Source of the DNA: Paenibacillus tritici
Lineage (GTDB): Bacteria; Bacillota; Bacilli; Paenibacillales; Paenibacillaceae
Length of the DNA: 64,000 nt
NCBI RefSeq assembly: GCF_013204885.1
Contig: NZ_JABMKX010000002.1
Coordinates: forward strand, 1 to 64,000
Direction: 5' to 3'
In this document: one piece after another, positions 9,166 through 16,332 of the stretch
How the letters are laid out: the number at the start of each line of letters is the position of its first letter
How positions within the stretch are numbered: position 1 is the stretch's first letter
Translations under genes and position numbers: made by a program
The notes under the pieces: model-generated
The model's database searches: none
The model's input: the letters and a program-made list of their open reading frames with translations, nothing else
Told to the model about the DNA's origin: nothing

Positions 9166-10140
9166 ATGAATACAAATGCACTCTTCTCCAATGGCTTACC
9201 TATGAGTATTAAGCAAGCCCCCACCAATGACTTAAATCAGCTTAGGGATACAGGGATTTATTTAAGTAGCGGTTATGGAGCACAGCATGGCCCCAATAGC
9301 GATGGAGCCTGGACACTCCAGGTGCTTCGTACTACCGCTGGAAGTACAACCTTTTTTCTGCAATCTTTTTATACGGACCATGGCATTTGGCAACGCGTCG
9401 GAGAACTGATAGAGAATATATTTGTGATTTGGTATGACTGGCACAGCCAATTAAAGATGCGCGCAACTCAATATATAGTCAGTGATGACAATGACCCGGG
9501 CATTGAGATTAAAAACCTGACTAAGACCGGCTTTTATAACTCTGATAAGTATGAAATGGGTGAATCCCCGCCTATTGGAAATATCTATACTGGAGGGGTA
9601 TTGAGCTTAGATTTTAACAATGGGTATTGGTTACAATACTTTTATGAAGATTATGCGTTATATTGGCGGTACGGTAGTCGCGATAATGGAGGTGGAGTAT
9701 CGTGGGGTAATTGGAAATTGATGGATGAATATTATAACAATGGACTTTTTCTTTCCGCAGAATTACCAGCGGGAACTGTTGTTGATACCGATGAGTGGAT
9801 TCCCTTTGTTCCAGGCCGTGCGGATCAGAAGATTCTGCTTGATCCTGAGACAGGTGAACTGATTGTTCCGCAATCAGGCGCCTACACTCTTACTGCCAAT
9901 CTAGTATTCCCCACTAACCAGAAATTGGTCTTCGCCATCTCAGTCGATGGAGAAACACCCGAGCACTATGCTTCGTTCCATCATCAGCCTGGTTGTTCTC
10001 CTGCACTCGGCAGTCCCTACACTGGAACGTTGAGTGATATTATCGAATGTACAGAAGGCCAGAGAATTGGAATCAAGAATATAACAGGCTGTCCTGTTAC
10101 CCTGGGAGAGAAGCAGGAGTTGACCTTGAACTTGCATTAA
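9166..10140 (+). CDS. Pyocin-knob repeat protein, paralogue 3 (short)
   Basis: A 324-residue third member, 19 bp after paralogue 2, RBS GAAGGAG. Only two knob-type repeats remain (about residues 15-95 and 100-190), followed by the same C-terminal domain of about 125 residues (WIPFVPG, TGELIVPQSGAYTL, ISVDGETPEHY, IIECTEGQRIGIKNITG). The very C-terminus lacks the TLWP segment of its siblings. Base composition of all three is visibly richer in A and T than the flanking genes, which points to acquisition. Role unknown, as for the other two. Confidence 0.72.
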   Translation: MNTNALFSNGLPMSIKQAPTNDLNQLRDTGIYLSSGYGAQHGPNSDGAWTLQVLRTTAGSTTFFLQSFYTDHGIWQRVGELIENIFVIWYDWHSQLKMRATQYIVSDDNDPGIEIKNLTKTGFYNSDKYEMGESPPIGNIYTGGVLSLDFNNGYWLQYFYEDYALYWRYGSRDNGGGVSWGNWKLMDEYYNNGLFLSAELPAGTVVDTDEWIPFVPGRADQKILLDPETGELIVPQSGAYTLTANLVFPTNQKLVFAISVDGETPEHYASFHHQPGCSPALGSPYTGTLSDIIECTEGQRIGIKNITGCPVTLGEKQELTLNLH

Positions 10141-10179
10141 CGTATTCGGGTATGTTTTAATGTAATCTAACTGAATAAT

Positions 10180-10296
10180 ACTCTTATCCAGAGTTCGGTG
10201 GAGGGCCTGGCCCGATGAAACCGCTGCAGCCGGTATACGCAAGTATGTACGGTGCGGCAACTAGAGGTATCCAAGATACCTTGCAAAGATGAGAGG
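10180..10296 (+). ncRNA. SAM-I riboswitch (S-box) aptamer
   Basis: The stretch has the S-box landmarks in order: P1 5' strand CTCTTATC at 10181 then CAGAG, GGTGGAGGGCCTGGCCCGATGAAACC (quoted as two parts: GGTGGAGGGCC and TGGCCCGATGAAACC), an extended P3 closed by GCGGCAACT, a P4 hairpin GGTATCCAAGATACC, the joining GCAAAGATGAGAG and the P1 3' strand at 10288-10295. SAM-I aptamers bind S-adenosylmethionine and usually terminate methionine/cysteine genes. Here the next gene is a DedA-family membrane protein, which is unusual. Confidence 0.85.
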
Positions 10297-10318
10297 GAGC
10301 TGACAGTTTATATGAACT

Positions 10319-10345
10319 GCCCCCTTTAATTAGGGGGCTTTTTTT
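10319..10345 (+). terminator. Riboswitch-controlled terminator
   Basis: GCCCCCT (10319) and AGGGGGC (10332-10338) pair around TTAATT and are followed by seven T (10339-10345). It lies 23 bases after the aptamer and 23 bases before the DedA start codon, the arrangement of an S-box transcription-attenuation switch. Confidence 0.9.
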
Positions 10346-10368
10346 ATGCAGAGAGAGGAGAGAAACCT

Positions 10369-10962
10369 ATGACACAATGGATTACAGAATTCATCCTTTT
10401 TTTCAAAGATTTGTCGTATGCCGGTATCGTCCTCGCCCTGTCGTTTGAATTCGTCCCTGCCGAGCTCGTGCTTCCGCTTGCCGGTTATTGGGTGTACCTG
10501 GGGGACATGAAGCTTATTCTTACGATCCTTGCCGGTACGCTCGGAGGTACCTTTGGTCCGCTCACGTTATATGCCCTGGGCCGGTATGGCGGCAGGCCTG
10601 CGATTGATAAGTACGGGAAGTACTTTTTCATCCGTCCGCATCATTTGGAGGCTTCCGACCGTTTTTTTGAGAAATACGGCAACGGTGTGGCTTTTTACGG
10701 GCGCTTCATCCCTGGAGTGAGAACCCTGATCTCTATCCCTTGCGGAATTGCCAAAATGAATGTGTTCGCCTTCAGTCTCTACACCTTCCTGGCCATGCTT
10801 CCGATTACCTCAATCTATGTCTATCTGGGCTTCAAATTAGGGGCGCAATGGGAGCATGTGGACCAGATTCTCAAGCCTTATATTATTCCGGCGGGTACGC
10901 TGTTCCTTGTAGGCTTCGGGCTGTATGTCCTATCCAAACGGATGAGAAGAAGACAAGCTTAA
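10369..10962 (+). CDS. DedA-family membrane protein (VTT domain)
   Basis: A 197-residue polytopic membrane protein. It carries the DedA/SNARE-associated signature with an early acidic P-A-E-L-V-L-P region (about residues 25-31), GTLGGTFGPLTLYALGRYGG (about 60-79) and the conserved GRFIPGVRTLISIPCG (about 109-124) before the last helices. DedA proteins are proton-dependent lipid transporters, and several Firmicute members are undecaprenyl-phosphate flippases. The next gene is uppP, 37 bp away, which supports a role in undecaprenyl-phosphate recycling; that link is inference. RBS GAGAGGAGAG. Expression should depend on the upstream SAM riboswitch. Confidence 0.88.
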   Translation: MTQWITEFILFFKDLSYAGIVLALSFEFVPAELVLPLAGYWVYLGDMKLILTILAGTLGGTFGPLTLYALGRYGGRPAIDKYGKYFFIRPHHLEASDRFFEKYGNGVAFYGRFIPGVRTLISIPCGIAKMNVFAFSLYTFLAMLPITSIYVYLGFKLGAQWEHVDQILKPYIIPAGTLFLVGFGLYVLSKRMRRRQA

Positions 10963-10999
10963 TCCAATTGCAGTTGCAGTTCAGATTCAGGAGGAAATT

Positions 11000-11812
11000 A
11001 TGGAAACTTGGTTTACTTGGCTAAAATATTTGCTGCTGGGGATCGTACAGGGAGTGACGGAACCTATTCCCGTCTCTTCCAGCGGGCATCTGATCATCGT
11101 ACAACGTCTGCTCGGGATGGAGCAGAATGGGCTATCCTTTGAAATATTAACGAATACGGCCTCTTTAATCGCTATCTGTTTTATTTTTCGTAAGGATATC
11201 CTAGATTTGATTACAGGTGCCTTCCGTTACCTGCGCACGCGCAATTCGAAGTACCGGGCGGAGTTCATGTTCTGCCTCTACATCATCATCGGGACGATTC
11301 CCGCAGCCGTTGCTGCCGTCTTCTTCAAAGATACGATCGAACGTATCTTCACTTCCGTACATACCGTTGGCATCAGTCTACTCGTTACCGGAGTGGCCCT
11401 CTGGCTGATCCGCAATCTTCGCGGGCAGAAAAGAGACGGCAATCTTACCGTACGGGACGCCATCATTGTCGGACTGGCTCAGGCGGTCGCCCTGATTCCC
11501 GGCATCAGCCGTTCCGGTTCTACCGTAATTGCCTCCATTGCGGTTGGGATGAAGCAGGAGACCGCCTTGAAGTTCTCCTTCATGCTGTACATTCCCATCA
11601 GTATTGGCGGGCTGATCATGGGGGCGTCCGATATCGCACATGATCCTAACCGCTCCGCGCTGGCGGTTCCCTACCTGATCGCCTTCCTCACCACGCTTGT
11701 CGCAACCTACTATGCCATGAGATGGTTCATCGGCATTATGGCCAAGGGCAATCTGATTTACTTTTCCTATTATTGCTTCCTGGTAGGAACATTGCTGCTG
11801 ATCTTGCTGTAA
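11000..11812 (+). CDS. uppP: Undecaprenyl-diphosphatase (UppP/BacA)
   Basis: A 270-residue integral membrane phosphatase that converts undecaprenyl diphosphate to the monophosphate, recycling the lipid carrier for peptidoglycan and other polymers; overexpression gives bacitracin resistance in known cases. Both family boxes are present: GVTEPIPVSSSGHL (about residues 19-32) and PGISRSGST (about 165-173), plus about eight hydrophobic segments. RBS AGGAGGAAATT leads to the ATG. It forms a two-gene unit with the DedA gene. The EP-I-P-V-S-S-S variant of the first box differs slightly from the enteric EFLPISSTGHL form but keeps the key residues. Confidence 0.92.
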   Translation: METWFTWLKYLLLGIVQGVTEPIPVSSSGHLIIVQRLLGMEQNGLSFEILTNTASLIAICFIFRKDILDLITGAFRYLRTRNSKYRAEFMFCLYIIIGTIPAAVAAVFFKDTIERIFTSVHTVGISLLVTGVALWLIRNLRGQKRDGNLTVRDAIIVGLAQAVALIPGISRSGSTVIASIAVGMKQETALKFSFMLYIPISIGGLIMGASDIAHDPNRSALAVPYLIAFLTTLVATYYAMRWFIGIMAKGNLIYFSYYCFLVGTLLLILL

Positions 11813-11831
11813 GTAGCCTAAGGGATCGTGT

Positions 11832-11932
11832 GGGGCGGGAAGCTTGGGGGAACTGGGGAACTTGGGGCAGCTGGGGTCGGGATCTAGGGGATCTGGGGAA
11901 CCTGGAAACTTGGGGAACCTGGAAACCGGGGG
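11832..11932 (+). repeat. G-rich tract with nine G4-5 runs
   Basis: Directly after uppP, runs of four or five G occur at 11832, 11846, 11855, 11864, 11873, 11887, 11895, 11912 and 11928, separated mostly by 4-10 bases (GGGGAACTTGGGGCAGCTGG style). It is a strong potential intramolecular G-quadruplex on the coding strand. Confidence 0.7.
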
Positions 11933-11967
11933 AACCCCATTGAGAGTAACTTCTCCTGCGCCAAGCA

Positions 11968-12150
11968 AGTGGACAAACGTATCTTAATTCCTCGATTTAT
12001 TGCGGGATGAACGACAGCAAGTGGATAAACAGCATCTAAATTTGCTGGTTTGGGCTATAGTTGGTGAATTGGGCGGATTTAAGTGCTGTTTTTCCATCTG
12101 CTGTTCCAGCAGCCCCCATTCGATCATCAGTAAGTGTAGAAAATCCAACT
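11968..12150. repeat. 183-bp MITE-like element, copy 1
   Basis: It begins AGTGGACAAACGTATCTTA and ends GTGTAGAAAATCCAACT, with internal GTGGATAAACAGCATCTA and AAGTGCTGTTTTTCCATCTG. It aligns along its whole length with 14451-14633 and 54642-54822. It lies in the convergent gap between uppP and hflC. No open frame is conserved between copies. Confidence 0.8.
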
Positions 12151-12196
12151 GCTATTCCCGCTTCCATAATACGTAACTATGCGTTCTCTTAAACAA

Positions 12197-12234
12197 AACA
12201 CCCCTTAGAAAATGAATCTTTTCTAAGGGGTGTT
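12197..12234 (-). terminator. Terminator after hflC
   Basis: AACACCCCTTAGAAAA (12197) pairs perfectly with TTTTCTAAGGGGTGTT (ending 12234). On the minus strand it is followed by TTTTGTTT, so it serves the hflK-hflC operon; it may also stop transcripts from uppP. Confidence 0.85.
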
Positions 12235-12284
12235 GTCATATCTTGTTCACAATTATCCGGTGAAGCTAGTGAAAGCTGTTCAGC

Positions 12285-13151
12285 CTATTGTCCCATCAAT
12301 ATCTTGGCATACGGCGAATCAATCGGCATCATGATCACCGGCTCATTCTTCAGCGTGGTCACGTAACTCTCCAGCGTACGATAGAAGCTATAGAACTCAG
12401 GAGATTTTCCATAGGCCTGGTTATAGATCTTGGCAGCTTGCCCTTCGCCTTCGGCAATGATCTTCTTGGAGTCAGCTTCAGCCTGGGCCATCAGCTCTCT
12501 GGAGGTACGGTCGGCCTTGGACGTTATTTTCTTGGATTCCTCGTCCCCCTCAGACAGATAACGCGCGGCAATGGATTGACGGTCCGAGATCATGCGGTTA
12601 TACACACTTTGCTTATTCTCTTCCGGCAGGTCGGTACGCTTGATCCGTACGTCGATCACTTCGATCCCGTAATTATCACGGGTTAAGGCGGCCACTACGT
12701 CTTTGGTGATCTCATCGTTAATATTGCCCCGTCCGGTGTCCTCACTAATAATATTCTCATAATTGACCTCCGACAGCTTGCGGCGTACCGAGTTATATAC
12801 CGCTTCATCAATACGCTGCACCCCGCCGCTTACCGATTGTACAGTTCTCAGGAACTGTGAGGCGTTGGTAATTCTCCAGACGGTATAATTATCAACGACA
12901 ATCGGCTTCTGGTCCTTGGTCAGAATGCTGGTTGGCGAGCTCTCGTACGTCATCTGGTATTTGGGAAGCTCCGAGACATTCTCGATAAAAGGGAGCTTGA
13001 ACTTTAGCCCCGGCTCCTCAACGGTACGCATCGCTTCACCGAAACGCAGGACTACCTTATACTCCCCTTCCTTCACGATATACATAGATCCGGCAAGCAG
13101 AATAATCAGAACTACAGCAGATATCATTGCGATAATAGGGTTCTTCTTCAC
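12285..13151 (-). CDS. hflC: Protease modulator HflC (SPFH/Band 7)
   Basis: A 288-residue membrane-anchored SPFH protein. One N-terminal transmembrane segment (about residues 6-25, IIAMISAVVLIILLAGSMYIV) is followed by the Band 7 domain (EGEYKVVLRFGEAMRTVEEPGL onward) and an alanine/glutamate-rich coiled coil with the typical AQAEADSKKIIAEGEGQAAKIYNQAYGKSPEFY region (about 218-250). HflC with HflK forms the large complex that surrounds and restrains the FtsH protease. Its ATG overlaps the hflK stop by four bases (ATGA), so the two are translationally coupled. Length matches the family. Confidence 0.93.
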   Translation of the reverse strand: MKKNPIIAMISAVVLIILLAGSMYIVKEGEYKVVLRFGEAMRTVEEPGLKFKLPFIENVSELPKYQMTYESSPTSILTKDQKPIVVDNYTVWRITNASQFLRTVQSVSGGVQRIDEAVYNSVRRKLSEVNYENIISEDTGRGNINDEITKDVVAALTRDNYGIEVIDVRIKRTDLPEENKQSVYNRMISDRQSIAARYLSEGDEESKKITSKADRTSRELMAQAEADSKKIIAEGEGQAAKIYNQAYGKSPEFYSFYRTLESYVTTLKNEPVIMMPIDSPYAKILMGQ

Positions 13152-14203
13152 TGGGCATCTCCTCCTTGCGGCGCCGCTGAAGCAGGCGGATTCACTGTGG
13201 CCGGGGCAGACTTGCTGTCCGTCGTACTGCGCATCAGCTCATTCAGCGGCAGATAGTTCACAGTATCGCTATTCGAGTTGGTGATGAAAATCTTGGCGCT
13301 AGGCAGAATCGTCTCCAGCGTCTCCAGTATCAGCCGGCTCTCGGTTACGCTCTTATTGTTGGTGTATTCGGCATAAATGGCATTGAACTGGGCGACATCA
13401 CCCTGCGCGTTCAGGATACGCGACTTCTTCTCGCCTTCAGCCCGCTCCAGCAGCGCCTGTGCTTCACCGCGCGCCTTGGGAATGATATCGTTCTCATACT
13501 TCTTGGCGTTGTTGATCTTTGTGTTCTTCTCTTCACGGGCATTGGTTACCTCGCGGAATGCTTCCTCTACCTGGCCGCTCGGCGGCTCAATATCCTGGAA
13601 TTTGATATCAATGATCTGAATGCCGGTGTTGTATTTCTTCTGCAGATCCACCAGCAGCACCCGCACCTTATCCTGAATCACTGTCTTCCCGTCCGTAATC
13701 GCATAATCCAGCTTCTCCGAACCAATCACTGCGCGGATCGACGAGCTGGCCGAGTTACGCAGGAATTTGTCCGGGTCATCAATGTTATACAGATAATCAT
13801 GGATATTGCTAATCTTCCACTGGACTACCGCATCAGCAGAGACAATATTCTCATCGCCCGTGATCATCATGGCTTCATCATCCACGGCTACTGCTCCTTC
13901 ACCCTCCTGGCGGTACCCGATATGTATCCGCTGGGTCAGCTCCGCAGGCACTGTAATCACTTCCTGGATCGGATAAGGCCATTTGAAATGAAGTCCCGCC
14001 GAGGACTCGTTCGTATACTTGCCGAAGGTCAGAATAGCTGCACGTTCCTGCTCCTGCACGGTATAAAAGGAAGTGGAGCCTACATAAATCAATACTGCCG
14101 CTGCGGCTACCCCCACCCAAATCTTTTTGTACATCCCCGGCTTCAGCTTCGGCAGCCTGAGTCCCGGCATCTGATCATCGCCGTTCTGGTTCATGAAATT
14201 CAA
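13148..14203 (-). CDS. hflK: FtsH protease activity modulator HflK
   Basis: A 351-residue partner of HflC. A short N-terminal cytoplasmic segment, one transmembrane helix (IWVGVAAAAVLIYVGSTSFY), the Band 7 domain (VQEQERAAILTFGKY) and a C-terminal coiled coil with KARGEAQALLERAEGEKKSR, then a proline/alanine-rich tail. The longer frame starting at 14296 is unlikely: AAAAGGAGCG at 14211-14220 points to TTG at 14203 (MNFMNQNG), with ATG at 14194 as the alternative. HflKC modulates FtsH-dependent degradation of membrane proteins. hflKC is common in Paenibacillus though absent from Bacillus subtilis. Confidence 0.9.
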   Translation of the reverse strand: MNFMNQNGDDQMPGLRLPKLKPGMYKKIWVGVAAAAVLIYVGSTSFYTVQEQERAAILTFGKYTNESSAGLHFKWPYPIQEVITVPAELTQRIHIGYRQEGEGAVAVDDEAMMITGDENIVSADAVVQWKISNIHDYLYNIDDPDKFLRNSASSSIRAVIGSEKLDYAITDGKTVIQDKVRVLLVDLQKKYNTGIQIIDIKFQDIEPPSGQVEEAFREVTNAREEKNTKINNAKKYENDIIPKARGEAQALLERAEGEKKSRILNAQGDVAQFNAIYAEYTNNKSVTESRLILETLETILPSAKIFITNSNSDTVNYLPLNELMRSTTDSKSAPATVNPPASAAPQGGDAQ

Positions 14204-14450
14204 GATGCATCGCTCCTTTTGGCGTGTTTTAGTCTTAATAAAGGTATATATACGTGAATAAAACAAATAAGTCGCAACTTTTACGACTTTGTTCAAGCTT
14301 ACTGAATTTTACTGCGTTTCTCTCTGGCTATTGCCTTGCCGCTATTTCACGGGACGAAGCTTCAAGTTCAATACTTAAGTGGGTTTTACCCAAATGTCAA
14401 TTCAAACGATGGGCCACGGCACGGGTGGAGGCTGAACCTCCATATACAGC

Positions 14451-14633
14451 AGTTGGAAAAGTGTATCTTAATTCGCCGCTTTCTGAGGAATGTGCCTGAA
14501 CAAGTGGATAAACAGCATCTACTGGAGTCGGTTTTGGCTACTTTGGGTGAAAGGGCAACATTTAAGTGCTGTTTATCCATCTGCTGTTCTGACAGCGGCC
14601 GTTCGTCCATCAGCAAGTGTAGAGAATCCAACT
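14451..14633. repeat. 183-bp MITE-like element, copy 2
   Basis: It begins AGTTGGAAAAGTGTATCTTA and ends GTGTAGAGAATCCAACT, so AGTTGGA/TCCAACT form terminal inverted repeats. Internally TGGATAAACAGCA and TGCTGTTTATCCA are a perfect 13-bp inverted repeat about 50 bases apart. It sits upstream of hflK and downstream of the merR-type gene. The rest of 14204-14450 shows no gene. Confidence 0.82.
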
Positions 14634-14656
14634 ACTTCCGATTCCATTCACCACAA

Positions 14657-14695
14657 AACCCCGGGAAAGCGTAAGCTCGCGCGCTCTCCGGGGTT
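14657..14695 (-). terminator. Terminator after MerR-family gene
   Basis: AACCCCGG (14657) pairs with CCGGGGTT (ending 14695), with an inner GC-rich stem. T runs flank it on both strands, so it could work both ways; position 20 bp past the merR-type stop suggests the minus strand. Confidence 0.8.
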
Positions 14696-14714
14696 TTTGT
14701 TGTGAACTTCAGTT

Positions 14715-15170
14715 CTAAGACAGCTGCGGCTCTCTCTTCCTGCGTGCAGGTACCTGGCCCCCGTCCTCCAGCACCTTTCCCCAGTTGGCGGGATTGGTCA
14801 TGTCGGGGATACGCTGCTCCAGAATGGCCTGATATTGCAGCGCTTTTTGTTCCAGATGGGCAACGCGCTGCTTGGCTTCTTCGAGCTGAATGAGCGCCGC
14901 TTCCTTATACTCCATCATCAGCGCACAACGCTGGGCAACGGTCGAATCGCCTTCCAGGCAGAGATCGACATAGGTTTTGATGCTTTCAATCGGCATCCCT
15001 GTCTGCTTAAGACACTTGATGCCATACAGCCAGTTGATCGAGTCGGCGTCGAACAGCCGGATATTATTTTTATTGCGCTGAACGGTCGGCACCAGGCCCT
15101 TATCTGTATAATAACGCACCGCATGTTCGGTGAGCCCTGTCATTTCGGCAGCTTCCTTAACAGTATGCAT
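14715..15170 (-). CDS. MerR-family transcriptional regulator
   Basis: A 151-residue regulator. The N-terminal winged helix-turn-helix is classic (MHTVKEAAEMTGLTEHAVRYYTDKGLVP, seen as VKEAAEMTGL and HAVRYYTDKGL), followed by a dimerising coiled coil to about residue 120. No conserved cysteine set for metal binding is evident, so it is more like the redox/organic-stress MerR members. It is divergent from the aldo/keto reductase gene, with an operator-like promoter between them (15207-15237), and probably controls that gene and itself. The inducer is unknown. Confidence 0.88.
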   Translation of the reverse strand: MHTVKEAAEMTGLTEHAVRYYTDKGLVPTVQRNKNNIRLFDADSINWLYGIKCLKQTGMPIESIKTYVDLCLEGDSTVAQRCALMMEYKEAALIQLEEAKQRVAHLEQKALQYQAILEQRIPDMTNPANWGKVLEDGGQVPARRKREPQLS

Positions 15171-15206
15171 AATAACCCTCCTCGATAAAAAAAATACTAC
15201 CCCCGC

Positions 15207-15237
15207 TTGACTTCGTGTTACACGAAGACGGTAGGCT
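15207..15237 (+). promoter_or_regulatory. MerR-type promoter with long spacer and dyad operator
   Basis: A -35 TTGACT (15207-15212) and a -10-like TAGGCT (15232-15237) are 19 bp apart. That overlong spacer holds the dyad CTTCGTGTTACACGAAG (15211-15227). This is the geometry of promoters that MerR proteins activate by twisting the DNA. It faces the aldo/keto reductase gene. Confidence 0.75.
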
Positions 15238-15326
15238 TATTGTATAGCAAATCGGCCGCAACTGGAATCCCCGCTGCGATGCCTGCTGCCGGGGATGCGC
15301 TGCCGATTGCCATTATTAAGAGATGA

Positions 15327-16196
<870 letters not shown>

Positions 16197-16230
16197 GCTC
16201 GACGCTTGACAAGGCTAATCCATCAGCAGC

Positions 16231-16268
16231 ACAGGCCCATGCACAGGTTGCATGGGCCTGTCTCTTTT
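16231..16268 (+). terminator. Terminator after aldo/keto reductase
   Basis: ACAGGCCCATGC pairs with GCATGGGCCTGT around a short CAGGTT-type loop (16231-16261), followed by CTCTTTTT. Confidence 0.88.
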
Positions 16269-16332
16269 TCAAATATACAGGTTATCCTCTTCAGCTCCTT
16301 GCCCTTCTCCTAACCTGCGCCCGAAGCTCACC

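Noticed and set aside
6141..10140. Prophage remnant.
   Set aside because: Only the knob-domain genes are present; no integrase, terminase, capsid, holin or attachment repeats were seen.
14204..14296. Longer hflK start at 14296.
   Set aside because: The extra N-terminal residues lack an RBS and do not resemble HflK, while AAAAGGAGCG sits properly before TTG 14203.
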